64,000 nt of DNA. Origin: Huiozyma naganishii CBS 8797 (taxonomy: Eukaryota > Ascomycota > Saccharomycetes > Saccharomycetales > Saccharomycetaceae). The notes under the pieces are model-generated. The model ran no database searches and was not told where the DNA came from. It worked only from the letters and a program-made list of their open reading frames with translations. Below are positions 9,589-19,508 of this stretch, in pieces. Each line of letters begins with the position of its first letter. Position 1 is the stretch's first letter. The position numbers and the translations under genes were made by a program. The DNA is taken from contig NC_035927.1 in the NCBI RefSeq assembly GCF_000348985.1, forward strand, positions 1-64,000. Direction: 5' to 3'.

Positions 9589-10920
9589 CTACTTTCCTCC
9601 GTTTGGTTCCGCGCGGAAATCTCCGCCTCCCTTCTTCCACAACCACAATGCATCTGTCGCGTAAGTTCTGACGGATAAGCTTCTTGTCTTGTGTTCATCG
9701 GACGCCAGCTGTAAAGTTTCGATGGTCTGCAAATCCTTTATGAGGTCCCAAAACATGGAGTAAATTTTGTTCATGATATTTCTGATGTTCCCTTCCTCCT
9801 TGTACGTTTCTGCTTCGACTTCCGGAACCAGCTGGTAATAGTTCTGCTTCCCCATCTTGTACAGAATCCTTCCTATCGTTTGGATGGCGATACACCTTTG
9901 CGAGGCAAACGTCGATCTGGCTAATCTTGTCAATTCATCCAACGTGTAGCCGGCCAATTGCGGGTCGACGGAGTGATGGTGCAACGCTGAGCGGGATGTC
10001 GTTTCTATTTGTCTTGTTGGTGGCACCAAGTTGCCCCTGAAGTCGAACCTGATTTTCGACACGTCGTCAATGACAAATTTCGAACCATCGTCCTCTGGTA
10101 AACTAGGTACTTCTTGCATCCATTGAAGTTTGTCCACGTCTTTCGGCAAGTCCGGGAAATACTTCTCGTGTAACTTGTCGTTGAAATCTGGATCGTTGAT
10201 ATCCAGGGGCTCACCTTCCCTCTCGTTCGGTGTATTCTTCTTCTTCATAAAATGCACGTCATTTAGCAAATCTTCGTTCTTCATGTGATCGATAGACTGA
10301 GCCACTTGGTATTCAAGTGGTGCTATATCGTCTGCGTCCTCCACATTTCCGTCTCTCACCTCGTAAAGATCCTTAGCATGTTCCAGCTGGGGGTGAGAGT
10401 CCCCGTTGTTTTTCTTCTCCCTAGCAGGTATCTCCAATGCTTTATTCACTTGATCCTCCGACAGTGAGGGCAAGTTGTTAAGCGCATTCTTGTTGGCACC
10501 ACCGACCCAAGTGCCGGAGGCACCCTCAATTTCCGCAAATAGAGGTTGATCAAGCCTTTTGTTGACATTTTGTAGCAGGTTACGGATCAATTTTGGGTCG
10601 AGGGACTCGAGTAGTTGTCTTCTCTCTTCCAAAATTTGTTCCTCCGACATGTTCCCGATCTTTGCCAAGTTTTCGTTGTGGATTCTTTGTGCCTCAGTTG
10701 CAGCAGGCACTGCAGCGGGGACCACAGCTGTGTCCTTCTCATTCGGAAGTGCCTTCTTGTCCGTCTTCGCCCTCACGTTTTTGTCGCGTAATCGCTGTTT
10801 CCAAGAGGATATTTTCTGTGGCTGGTACAGCTCTGGAAATCCGTTCTTGTTCCCCCTGACAGCTTCCTCCCTCGAATCAAAATCGACATCTTTCTCTACA
10901 ATATCACCCAGTAGATCCAT
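9589..10920 (-). CDS. RBA50: RNA polymerase II assembly factor Rba50 (RPAP1 family)
   Basis: Rba50, the yeast counterpart of human RPAP1, helps assemble and import RNA polymerase II. The 443-residue product matches the S. cerevisiae length (439). Near residues 95-120 is the RPAP1 N-terminal motif around MSEEQILEERRQLLESLDP. In the C-terminal half are FDFRGNLVPP and the conserved GYTLDELTRLARSTFASQR region. The start at 10920 is chosen because the frame to 10938 begins with GTG. Its place beside SNA2 and AGE1, in inverted orientation, repeats the S. cerevisiae order YDR527W-YDR525W-A-YDR524C. Confidence 0.92.
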   Translation of the reverse strand: MDLLGDIVEKDVDFDSREEAVRGNKNGFPELYQPQKISSWKQRLRDKNVRAKTDKKALPNEKDTAVVPAAVPAATEAQRIHNENLAKIGNMSEEQILEERRQLLESLDPKLIRNLLQNVNKRLDQPLFAEIEGASGTWVGGANKNALNNLPSLSEDQVNKALEIPAREKKNNGDSHPQLEHAKDLYEVRDGNVEDADDIAPLEYQVAQSIDHMKNEDLLNDVHFMKKKNTPNEREGEPLDINDPDFNDKLHEKYFPDLPKDVDKLQWMQEVPSLPEDDGSKFVIDDVSKIRFDFRGNLVPPTRQIETTSRSALHHHSVDPQLAGYTLDELTRLARSTFASQRCIAIQTIGRILYKMGKQNYYQLVPEVEAETYKEEGNIRNIMNKIYSMFWDLIKDLQTIETLQLASDEHKTRSLSVRTYATDALWLWKKGGGDFRAEPNGGK

Positions 10921-11226
10921 TTCCTGAACGGCTCCCACAACTGGTTAAAAACTAGCACCACCGTTGTCACTCCACCTCATCGCAAAACTCTCTTACTTAA
11001 GAACTTTTATTTTTAATACGTAAGAGACACTGAACTGAGCCCTTGTGAACCGGGGGACGAGCAGTTCCGACGTTAGAAACGAAGTAAGAATACGGAATAA
11101 GACTAAGTAGTAAAGAGATATATGTAGACGTAGGCGTAGACACCCAAAAAATCAATCAAAGAAAGAAAGAAAGAAGAGGAAGATTTTAGGAACCAGCCCT
11201 TATCCCTCCTCCTCCCCCCCCTGTCA
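10921..11226. other. RBA50 promoter / SNA2 3' flank
   Basis: This 306-bp gap lies between two minus-strand genes. It holds GAAA-type repeats (11157-11180) and a C-run just before the SNA2 stop. I recognise no specific regulatory site. Confidence 0.4.
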
Positions 11227-11484
11227 TCAAGCCATCGTCCCGTAACCTTCGTTGGCATCACCCGCGTTCCCCGCTTCTGTGTCTGGAACTCTGATGCGGC
11301 CCTCCTCGCTGTACGGATGACACGAAATGATGTACAGGGCGTGTATCAACCCTGGGAAGAACCCGAGCAAAAACAGCAACAGGTTAATCCAGAAATCCTT
11401 CGACCCAAGCCCTCTCTTGAACCACACGGCCACCGGGGGGACAAACACCGCAATAAACACCAAAAACCAGTCTCTCGCGTGCAT
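11227..11484 (-). CDS. SNA2: small Pmp3/UPF0057-family membrane protein
   Basis: This 85-residue protein has two hydrophobic segments (about residues 5-23 and 31-53). They are joined by a short loop containing WFKRGLGSKDFWIN, the signature of the Pmp3/UPF0057 family of small membrane proteins. A polar C-terminal tail of about 30 residues follows. S. cerevisiae has four members beyond Pmp3 itself (SNA1-4). Position between RBA50 and AGE1 identifies this one as SNA2 (YDR525W-A), whose product is found in vacuolar and other endomembranes. The exact molecular role is unknown. Confidence 0.9.
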   Translation of the reverse strand: MHARDWFLVFIAVFVPPVAVWFKRGLGSKDFWINLLLFLLGFFPGLIHALYIISCHPYSEEGRIRVPDTEAGNAGDANEGYGTMA

Positions 11485-11901
11485 ACCGTCAGACCACCGT
11501 ACAAGTTTGGGGTACTGCGAGATGGAGACAGGACCAAAGCTTCCAGCGATGACCGCGAAGTCCTTTTATACCGCGGGCGTAACCCGGGTAATACAGCGGT
11601 GTGCAGCTCGTTACAGTGTGAGTGGGGTGCGGTAGTACCACTACTGGTCCGGGACTGACATGGGATACATCAGAGTGAACAGCAAGTTGTAGTTCACGCT
11701 GAGAGCTGTCTTGGGATTAGGACAATCTGAGGGTTTGTCGTAGTGGTCGAAGTTTAAAAGGTCACCTATAATACATATATATATATTATTATATTATATA
11801 TTACGAAATGCAATAATATGTACGTAGGTGTGGGGCGTAGAACATAACAGAACTCTGTGTGTGTGTCTCCGTGCTGACGTGTTTGTTTCCTCCAGTGGGT
11901 A
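11485..11901. other. divergent promoter region of SNA2 and AGE1
   Basis: This 417-bp region is shared by two divergent genes. An AT-rich stretch dominated by TATA and ATTA at about 11768-11805 lies about 100-130 bp before AGE1 and may act as its TATA region. The antisense open frame across AGE1 (11766-12653) is a shadow. Confidence 0.45.
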
Positions 11902-12939
11902 ATGAGCAGTGGTAGCAGGCAGGAAACGCATTCGGCGGGCAGGCTACACAGGGATAACGCGCGAAAGAAACACTTCAATGAGATCAACTTCGATAAAGTT
12001 AACAGCCGGGTGCTCGATGCGGTCCAGGGGATCAGCAAGGCGAATGCGCGGTGCTGCGACTGCAACGGGACCGAGAACGTGGAGTGGGTATCCACGAACT
12101 TGCTTTGTGTTCTTTGCATCAAGTGTTCTGGAGTCCATAGATCCATGGGCTCGCACATCTCCAAAATACGGTCTCTGACACTCGACAGTTTCCACTCCAA
12201 CGCAGAGCTGCTGTACCTGATAGAAAACAAGATTAACAACGAGACCGTCAACAACATATACGAGGCACAGCTGAGCCCCAGGTACAAGATCACGCCGCAG
12301 GCGGTGGATTGGCAGCGCTTGAACTTCATCACCAACAAGTACAAGCTGAAGAAGTATGTTGGTGGGAAATGCGACTCCCTGCAGGAGTCCCTAAAGCAGA
12401 TCGTAAAGGCAATCCAGCTGAACAGTATACAACTGTTGCAGATTGCTCTCGCACAGAGCGATGTGTCGTTAAAGAAAATTAGCGTCGAGTTCAATGCTAC
12501 CATGGCGGACTCCCTGTTCCAGTTCACCCTCAAACACAACGAGGTTGTTGGTGGGAAACACCTCTTTTTCATAACGGAGTACCTCTTGATCAACGACATG
12601 AATTTGGACAGTAAACGGGATAATTTTGGGAGAAAGGGCGCAGTAACACCCACAACGAATAAAGACGCTGTAGTCTATTGGAAGTCGAAATGGGACACCT
12701 TCGGATTTGAGGAACCAGCACCGGGTGCAACAATTGAGGTCACGTCTCAAGATGATTCCGCTTTACAACTCTCCACACAGGATAAGAAACCACCTCCGAA
12801 CAAATCAAACTCCCTGTCGAGAAAGATCGTCTTTGGGAAGAAGAGATGGAGCCTCGGTTACATCCCGCAGAAATCACAAAGCCTTCTTTTGGGGAGGAAT
12901 AAATCGATGAAACCAATCAAAGACGAGCATAATTCTTAG
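11902..12939 (+). CDS. AGE1: ArfGAP, Age1-like
   Basis: Age1 stimulates GTP hydrolysis on Arf proteins and acts in transport from the trans-Golgi network. The ArfGAP zinc finger is clear: Cys51 and Cys54, then Cys72 and Cys75, followed by the arginine-finger segment CSGVHRSMGSHISKIRSLTL with Arg80. The 345-residue product is shorter than S. cerevisiae Age1 (482), so part of the non-catalytic sequence is missing or the N-terminus is reduced. The last 60 residues are basic and Ser-rich. It lies next to SNA2 and SPS1, as in S. cerevisiae. Confidence 0.92.
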   Translation: MSSGSRQETHSAGRLHRDNARKKHFNEINFDKVNSRVLDAVQGISKANARCCDCNGTENVEWVSTNLLCVLCIKCSGVHRSMGSHISKIRSLTLDSFHSNAELLYLIENKINNETVNNIYEAQLSPRYKITPQAVDWQRLNFITNKYKLKKYVGGKCDSLQESLKQIVKAIQLNSIQLLQIALAQSDVSLKKISVEFNATMADSLFQFTLKHNEVVGGKHLFFITEYLLINDMNLDSKRDNFGRKGAVTPTTNKDAVVYWKSKWDTFGFEEPAPGATIEVTSQDDSALQLSTQDKKPPPNKSNSLSRKIVFGKKRWSLGYIPQKSQSLLLGRNKSMKPIKDEHNS

Positions 12940-13777
12940 AGAACTGACATGTGGTCTGGCCTGTTTCAACAGCACATAATAGTCTCGTTGCATATTACTA
13001 CTGATTTAATAAATATAATACATAACATTTAATAGTTCCAATTGGACAAGTGGGAATGGGAAGCAATTAAACAAGAATTCTTTCCTTCCACTCCCCCCCC
13101 CTTGTTTTTAGCTGTGGGCATATTAGGCTGTGTGACTTCCGAGAAAGGTAGAACGTTGATGCTCAATTGACTAATGATATGTGTCGAGGTCATTGCAATT
13201 GAGGCACATTCTGGATACTTCGTTGAATTGGAGGTATGATTCTCAAATGGTTTCTTTGTTTTATCGAAAATCAGACGTATTTTGTTAGCGTAAGACTCGG
13301 TTTTTGATGTGGACTAGGGTTAGACTAGCTAGTTATATAAGTTAGCTACTGTTAGTTATTATCTAAGTATATATGCTAGTCTACCCATTGGTTGTACCTT
13401 GCTACGATTATTAGTAAATCTATTATTCTTGGTTTTTTCCCGTTGTATTCCTTGGTTTATATTCAGGGAAGCTTTAAGGCCTGAGACAACCCTGCATGGC
13501 CTGGTTATATATGATTCGGAAGTAGCTGTAGGGTGCACTTATAAACAAGACCCTTATCCGGGTTTGCAGTGTTCCGTGCCGTTGTATAATTGGTGGCCAG
13601 CCAGCTGTATTCGGAACTCCCACAAATTATCCTAGCATTGTGTATTTTGTGTACAGTTTCACTTTAATTAACTAAGAGTAAAATAAATAAATTACTTTAT
13701 TTTGCATGCATCTTTGTGACAGTTACACAGCTAAGCAGGCCAACATAAGTTTAACTGGAAATAATAGATTGCCCGCC
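12940..13777. other. AGE1-SPS1 intergenic region
   Basis: This 838-bp AT-rich gap holds no credible gene; the frame 13399-13635 begins with TTG. Two cores of the Ndt80 middle-sporulation element type are visible. One is CACAAAT at 13621-13627. The other is TTTTGTGTA at 13645-13653, which reads TACACAAAA on the other strand. Both lie 120-160 bp upstream of the preferred SPS1 start. An in-frame upstream ATG occurs at 13706. Confidence 0.45.
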
Positions 13778-15409
13778 ATGGAGATAAGAGAGCTGTACAA
13801 CACATTGCCTCCTTCCACCCTTTTCACAATTGATAAATGTGTTGGGAAAGGTAATTTTGGAGACGTCTTCAAAGCAATGAACAATGTCACAAAAGAAGTT
13901 GTAGCAATTAAAATCATCAACCTGGACGATTCTGAAGAGGAAACGTTTGAGATTATTAAAGAAATGAGGTTGATGTCTCTTTTAAAGTCACCATACATTG
14001 CCCGGTACATTACAACTATCAATGAGGACTATTTGATGTGGATCGTGATGGAGTACTGTGGGGGCGGCTCCGCTCGAGATCTGATCAAAACTTGCTACAG
14101 AGAAGGGCTAGCGGAAAACAAGGTGGCATTTGTTGTGAAAAGCGTATTGTTGGGACTACAATACCTACATGCTCAACACAAAATCCACAGGGACATAAAA
14201 GCTGCCAACATTTTGCTGACAGATTCAGGTTTGGTCAAAGTGGCAGATTTCGGTGTGAGTGCTGAGATGCGGTCCACAATGAAGGCCAAGACGTTTGTTG
14301 GGACACCGTACTGGATGGCACCAGAAGTTGTAATGAATGAGGGAATGGGGTACAACGAAAAATCCGATATTTGGTCCCTCGGAATTACAACGTACGAATT
14401 GCTAAAGGGTGTGCCACCTCTCGCAAAATACGATGCAATTAGAGTAATGAGAAACATACCAAAGAGGAAACCACCCAAACTTCACGGTGCGTATACAAAC
14501 CTTGTTAAGCACTTTATTGCCACTTGTTTGATAAAGGACCCTGAAAAAAGACCTAGTGCCAGTGAGTTGCTAGAGCATGATTTTATGGTCAAGGGTCCTG
14601 GTAACGTGGAAAATTTGAAAAATGAGGTCTCTTACTTAAAATTTACTAAGGAAACGCAAGCAGTCGCAAGAAAGAAATCAAGGTATGACATCAATGAGCA
14701 GGGGGAAATCCACGATAGCGAAAACTGCGCGTCTGAACAAGTTGACGATAGAAGTCCGATATTTGAGCTCAGCACCAAACAGCCCCCTTACAAGAAGGAG
14801 TCATGGGTAGCTCAAGAGGTAATGAGTCCGCCAGAATTGAACGAGTCCTCAGAAGACCCTAGTCCAATATCTCCCAATATACTGAAAGAGAAGGATTCTG
14901 GTATTTCTAAAAACCAAACGGAAACACCAATTACAATGGAGAGCGCACCATTCAAGAAGGATGGTGAAGATAAGAAAAATACCGACCATACAGTTGAGCG
15001 GCTTGTAAATGGTTGTAATGGTCTCACTCCTTTTGAGCTGGGATCAGGCATGGAGATAGATCCCGAAACAGATTCGAAAAGGTTGACATACGAACAGAAC
15101 AACGTTGAATGTAGTAGTGACGAGCCATATAAAAATGCAGTTAGTGATCACCCGAAGTCTAATGAGCAGAATGTACCTGACAAACTGGTAGAGTACGAGT
15201 TACTTAACAATTTTGTTCATGTTGTTTCTCCAAGTTTGAAAAGAATGGAAAGTAGGGCAACCGACTCTACAACAAAAACCTACGTAAATTCTTTGCTGGA
15301 TACATTTGCAGCTTTAGAAGAGGTCATTCCAGGATTCTGTGATGTATTCATGGAAGAAATCAATTCACGCATGGAAATGGTTCGTGAATACGTAGTTCAC
15401 AAACCTTGA
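13778..15409 (+). CDS. SPS1: sporulation-specific STE20/GCK-type protein kinase
   Basis: Sps1 is a Ser/Thr kinase of the germinal-centre-kinase group needed for prospore membrane closure and spore wall formation. Counting from the chosen start, the glycine loop GKGNFGDV is at residues 23-30 and the ATP lysine is Lys45. HRDIKAAN begins at 137, DFG is at 157-159 and APE at 181-183, so the kinase should be active. A long Ser/Glu-rich tail follows (about residues 290-543). An earlier in-frame ATG at 13706 would add 24 residues. I prefer 13778 because family members begin a few residues before the LPPSTLFT segment and this ATG has a CCATGG context. It sits in tandem with SPS2, as in S. cerevisiae. 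Confidence 0.93.
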   Translation: MEIRELYNTLPPSTLFTIDKCVGKGNFGDVFKAMNNVTKEVVAIKIINLDDSEEETFEIIKEMRLMSLLKSPYIARYITTINEDYLMWIVMEYCGGGSARDLIKTCYREGLAENKVAFVVKSVLLGLQYLHAQHKIHRDIKAANILLTDSGLVKVADFGVSAEMRSTMKAKTFVGTPYWMAPEVVMNEGMGYNEKSDIWSLGITTYELLKGVPPLAKYDAIRVMRNIPKRKPPKLHGAYTNLVKHFIATCLIKDPEKRPSASELLEHDFMVKGPGNVENLKNEVSYLKFTKETQAVARKKSRYDINEQGEIHDSENCASEQVDDRSPIFELSTKQPPYKKESWVAQEVMSPPELNESSEDPSPISPNILKEKDSGISKNQTETPITMESAPFKKDGEDKKNTDHTVERLVNGCNGLTPFELGSGMEIDPETDSKRLTYEQNNVECSSDEPYKNAVSDHPKSNEQNVPDKLVEYELLNNFVHVVSPSLKRMESRATDSTTKTYVNSLLDTFAALEEVIPGFCDVFMEEINSRMEMVREYVVHKP

Positions 15410-15518
15410 TCCTCTACTGTAAGAAATTTATACAACCCAATAACAAATATTCATTAAGTAAAATAATTTACTGTATCCAAATTTTTGGATTCATCCAGGT
15501 GTTACAATTTTTTAAAAT

Positions 15519-15527
15519 GACACAAAA
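15519..15527 (+). promoter_or_regulatory. Ndt80-type middle sporulation element before SPS2
   Basis: GACACAAAA matches the gNCRCAAAW consensus of the middle sporulation element bound by Ndt80. It lies 108 bp upstream of the SPS2 ATG. SPS2 is a known middle-sporulation gene in S. cerevisiae, so site and gene agree. Binding itself is inferred. Confidence 0.6.
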
Positions 15528-15634
15528 AAAATGTAAATAAAATAAACACTTATTAAATGGGTCCTTAAGAGCATACCCACTTACCGGAGACTACAGAATC
15601 CAACCTGGAATTTAAAATTCAACTAACCACAAAA

Positions 15635-16981
15635 ATGAGAGTTACACTACTGTCTCTAATGCCACTTTTTACCGCTGCATCTATCATTTCAAAGAATGAC
15701 CGTGTTGATTCAAGGTACATCGTTGTTAAGGATGATACTACCCTGGAGAAGCAAAATGAAGAACCTGATATTTGTAATAAGGACAAGATAATTATCAATA
15801 GTCTATCTGACTGGGAGAAGATACAGACAAGCTGCAAAATAGTGAAGGGGGCACTAGAATTCGGTGAGAGATATGATGAAACTGAGCTGGATCTGGCCCC
15901 AATTCAAAAAGTCGAAGAGGATCTCACGATCATGAATTGTAAGAAGTTAAGAGTGCTGAAGTCCTCAACATTAGAGGAAATAGGTGGCAAGCTCTCCATT
16001 GTCAATATCACATCGCTGGCTTCTGTGGAATTTCCTTCGCTAAATAGCATTGATAAAGTAGAAATAAAGGTGTTACCTGTGTTGAGTAAAATGGAACTGG
16101 GGAGTAATTTGGCGGGCATTTCGCAATATACAGTATCGGATACTGCCATTTCTAACATGGATCAGTTGAGGAATCTTAAAGATATTGAATTTATCGACAT
16201 CAATAACAATCGGTTTTTGGACCAGGTCAATTTTGACAAGATAAGAAAGATTAGCCACAATTGCCGATTGCATGGAAACGCAAAGTCAATGGAACTTAGC
16301 TTTCCTGAATTAGAGAAGGTAGGCAATATGTCTGTTAGAGGTGTTTCAACAGTTAATTTGCCAAAACTGAAAGCTGTAGACAGTTCGTTGGAGTTCCATG
16401 AAAACACATTCAAAACTTTAGAGGTTCTAAAGTTGCAGAGCATTGAGGGCTCGTTAGGCATCGTTGATAACTCGAATTTGAGAAAGTTGAATTTCTCTCA
16501 AGTGGCGAACATCAATGGGGGGTTGATTATATCAAATAACACTGAATTGACAAAACTTCAAGACTTCCCCAATTTGAAAAGTGTTGGAGGTGGTCTTAGA
16601 TTTGAGGGTTGTTTTAATGACACGTACTTCCCCAGTTTGAAAGTGGTAAGAGGCAGTGCCTTGATCAATAGTACATCAGAAGATTTTGATTGCGAAAAAT
16701 GGATCTCAGGAAAAACAAATAAAAAGTCCATTATCCGTGGAGGGAGTGTGGTATGTAAGTCGAACAAGGGCCAGAAGACCGCCAAAGTGGATAATGATGG
16801 GAAAATGACTGAGAAAAAGGAAATATCGACAAACAAGACTGACGATATCGACCGGACGCGCAAATGGGAGGAGTCAACCAAAGAGACTAACAATTCACAA
16901 ATTTCGGGTGCTCATTCACGTACATTTGCCATTGGAACAGTAGTAGCTCTTTTTGGATTGTCGCTTTTCATGTCTTTGTGA
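15635..16981 (+). CDS. SPS2: Ecm33/Sps2-family GPI-anchored cell wall protein
   Basis: Members of this family are cell-surface glycoproteins with receptor-L-domain-like leucine-rich repeats. SPS2 and its relative SPS22 act in the beta-glucan layer of the spore wall. The 448-residue product has an N-terminal signal peptide (about residues 1-17). A body of irregular repeats such as LKSVGGGLRFEG and LRKLNFSQVANINGGL comes next. A Ser/Thr/Lys-rich linker leads to a hydrophobic C-terminus ending at SLFMSL, as expected for GPI attachment. Several N-glycosylation sites are present. Position directly after SPS1 and an Ndt80-type site upstream identify it as SPS2 rather than ECM33 or PST1. Confidence 0.9.
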   Translation: MRVTLLSLMPLFTAASIISKNDRVDSRYIVVKDDTTLEKQNEEPDICNKDKIIINSLSDWEKIQTSCKIVKGALEFGERYDETELDLAPIQKVEEDLTIMNCKKLRVLKSSTLEEIGGKLSIVNITSLASVEFPSLNSIDKVEIKVLPVLSKMELGSNLAGISQYTVSDTAISNMDQLRNLKDIEFIDINNNRFLDQVNFDKIRKISHNCRLHGNAKSMELSFPELEKVGNMSVRGVSTVNLPKLKAVDSSLEFHENTFKTLEVLKLQSIEGSLGIVDNSNLRKLNFSQVANINGGLIISNNTELTKLQDFPNLKSVGGGLRFEGCFNDTYFPSLKVVRGSALINSTSEDFDCEKWISGKTNKKSIIRGGSVVCKSNKGQKTAKVDNDGKMTEKKEISTNKTDDIDRTRKWEESTKETNNSQISGAHSRTFAIGTVVALFGLSLFMSL

Positions 16982-17123
16982 GTTTAACTTTTCGATATTT
17001 TTATAGCATATAATGGATATAACAAATAGAAAAATTTTCTTGCTCATCGCAACCTTGTCGCCATAGCTGTAAAGGTACAAACCGTAATTGGAATGGCTGT
17101 CAGCCTTCCACAAAGAGATTTTC

Positions 17124-19490
17124 ATGAATGCAGAAGGAAGTGCGAAAGATAATACACATACCGTATCAGCTGAAGTGATTACACATAGCAAGTGCGCGGC
17201 GGAAGAAGGTTGTCCTCAGACCGAGAAAAGGGAGCCTGCGGAGAAAGACACGCTAGAAGAAGCCCCTTCCACTGAAAACCGAAAGATCAGAAGGCCGAGA
17301 AAGAAGCGTAAGGTTTCTAGCTGCGCCACATGTAGAAAGTTCAAAACAAGGTGTGACTTTGAATACACTGTTGGTAAATGTTATCGATGCAACATATTGA
17401 AATTAGACTGCTCCCTTTCATTTGCAAAACCCGGAAAAGATGAACCTGGTGTTTATGCTTTAGGTCTTGTGGAAAAAGATCACCCGCCATGTGAGGATAG
17501 AGATGGGCAAGGTTCTGCCACCTTGAGCATTAGTAGTCATGTGACCAAAGACACTGTTGTCAGCTCAGGCCATGATAAAGAATCATCTACCCACACCGGC
17601 CTAGAAGAGAGATTAGGTGCTCTGGAGCGCAACTTTGAGTCCATGAGTAACAGAATTGATTGCATATTGAATCTTTTGCAGGACCCCACAGCACGTTTGA
17701 CACATAAACCACCCCTTGCCCCGGAACAGACAGATTTGACAGCAGAGGCGTCGACAGCCCCCGTGGGTCACACTAGGACGATGGGATCCAATAATACTAG
17801 CGTATCACACTCACTTGTAGGTGGCTATAAGCTGAAAGAATGCCCTTTCCAAATTTTGAATCACATCGATGATGTATTTTTCCCACTAACCACGACTTCT
17901 GAAAAGGAAGCGCATGATAGAGAGCAGAGACCGTCTGCAGTCGCAAGAGTTAACTTTCTCAGATATTATGAGAAACATCAATTTCTTTGTCATAAACTAG
18001 TAAAGCAGTTTCTTGTCAACTCACATTTCTGGATAATACCTGGCGGAGTCAAAGAGATTGACGGTAATTTTGCTCGCGGACACTTATTCATCACCAGTGT
18101 TTATACTATAATCGCAATGTGTTCCGAAGATAATGACCGGTATGCTGCAGAGCAAGAAGAACTGTATCCACTTGTTGAACGCTTACTGACAAATACGCTA
18201 ACCATGTTCGACAAACTGAAGGATTTTGATATCGAAGCCATTCTATACTGTTGCATGTTCCATATATCGAAGAAATCGAAAAGACATCGCCAGTTGAAAT
18301 ATAACGCTTTGGTTTTAAGTAACTTTGCATTGTTCACTCTTCTTCACAACATAGACTTTGATAAGATTAAAGAGAGAATATCATCAGAACAGGAATACAA
18401 CATGTCGGATCTGTACCACCTGAGGATTTTGAATTCTTTGACTGCCTGCTACTTAGAACATTCAATCTCTTACGGAACAATTACAGTGTTACCAGACACG
18501 CTGAGGGACTTAAATAACTTGACAGCCAAATTTCCTCAATCCAATTTTGGTGACGATATTAAGATAAGCGAGATAAACCTGGCAGATGTGGTTAATACCT
18601 TATTCAGCAATTTTGGCGCATATTTCAGAAGGTTGCTGGCAACGTCCATAACAGAAAACCTCAACAACCGCATACTGATTTTGGCAGAGTTGCAAGAGTG
18701 GTATGATAACTGGGCCGAGCTTTTAGCTAGAGATGGTGCCAGTGTTTTGCTTTTCACTTACAACTTCTATCACACAATGATCCTCAGGTCCTTTTTGACC
18801 GAATTTTCTGAAGAATTGATAGGGCATCCTAATTTCTTGGATAGCATTCTTATCACTATGAAAAAGCATTGTTTTTCATTGCTGAATGGGTTTTTACGAC
18901 TTCCCGCGTCATTAATCAGAGGTGCGCCAATACTAACGTCAAGCCAATTAGTTTACGCGTGCCTGACACTATGCGATTTTTTGCACTGGTACAATGTGAC
19001 TGATCGACACCAAATATTGAACTTATGTACAAGAGTGTACTGGCATTTGAATTCCATAGGGGAGAAATCAAATGAAGTCACGGAAAATGTTGGTAAGATC
19101 ATAATATCAATAGTCACCACCAGTAAAACAAGGGCATCTCAAATCGATTTGCCTTTACTTCAAAAGGGTGTTTTGGATATTCCGGGTACCGAGTCATTGA
19201 AGCCACCGTTGCGTAGTGTATGTGATATCACTAGTCTTCCGGCACATGCGAATCTTATGAGGGTAGGCGAGACAACTGTTGACCTAACTACTCTCAATTC
19301 TACTGTTGCCGATAGTCAAAAGGAGGATGCTGAACCTAGCTTGCTGAACAACATTAACCGTTTCGATACGTTTGAAGACTTCTTCGAAGAGTTTCTAGAC
19401 CAACTGAAACCGAACGCAAAGCAGATTTTTGAAAAACCATCATCATCGGCGATATTTAAGGAGGATAGAAGGTCAGATGTACGTAAATAA
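17124..19490 (+). CDS. URC2: Zn2Cys6 transcription factor, Urc2-like
   Basis: This is a 788-residue fungal binuclear zinc-cluster regulator. The six cysteines are Cys67, 70, 77, 86, 89 and 96, preceded by a basic KIRRPRKKRK segment. A coiled-coil-like stretch follows at about residues 168-200, then a long middle homology region (about 280-620). The ATG at 17124 is used because the frame to 17088 opens with TTG. Position between SPS2 and FPR2 matches S. cerevisiae YDR520C (URC2), linked to the uracil catabolism pathway of yeasts that have it. No other URC gene lies in this window. Its stop is only 18 bp from the convergent FPR2 stop. Confidence 0.87.
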   Translation: MNAEGSAKDNTHTVSAEVITHSKCAAEEGCPQTEKREPAEKDTLEEAPSTENRKIRRPRKKRKVSSCATCRKFKTRCDFEYTVGKCYRCNILKLDCSLSFAKPGKDEPGVYALGLVEKDHPPCEDRDGQGSATLSISSHVTKDTVVSSGHDKESSTHTGLEERLGALERNFESMSNRIDCILNLLQDPTARLTHKPPLAPEQTDLTAEASTAPVGHTRTMGSNNTSVSHSLVGGYKLKECPFQILNHIDDVFFPLTTTSEKEAHDREQRPSAVARVNFLRYYEKHQFLCHKLVKQFLVNSHFWIIPGGVKEIDGNFARGHLFITSVYTIIAMCSEDNDRYAAEQEELYPLVERLLTNTLTMFDKLKDFDIEAILYCCMFHISKKSKRHRQLKYNALVLSNFALFTLLHNIDFDKIKERISSEQEYNMSDLYHLRILNSLTACYLEHSISYGTITVLPDTLRDLNNLTAKFPQSNFGDDIKISEINLADVVNTLFSNFGAYFRRLLATSITENLNNRILILAELQEWYDNWAELLARDGASVLLFTYNFYHTMILRSFLTEFSEELIGHPNFLDSILITMKKHCFSLLNGFLRLPASLIRGAPILTSSQLVYACLTLCDFLHWYNVTDRHQILNLCTRVYWHLNSIGEKSNEVTENVGKIIISIVTTSKTRASQIDLPLLQKGVLDIPGTESLKPPLRSVCDITSLPAHANLMRVGETTVDLTTLNSTVADSQKEDAEPSLLNNINRFDTFEDFFEEFLDQLKPNAKQIFEKPSSSAIFKEDRRSDVRK

Positions 19491-19508
19491 CAAATGTACA
19501 CAAATATA

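Noticed and set aside
11766..12653. 295-codon open frame antisense to AGE1
   Set aside because: It is a shadow of the ArfGAP gene, with no domain and no conserved sequence.
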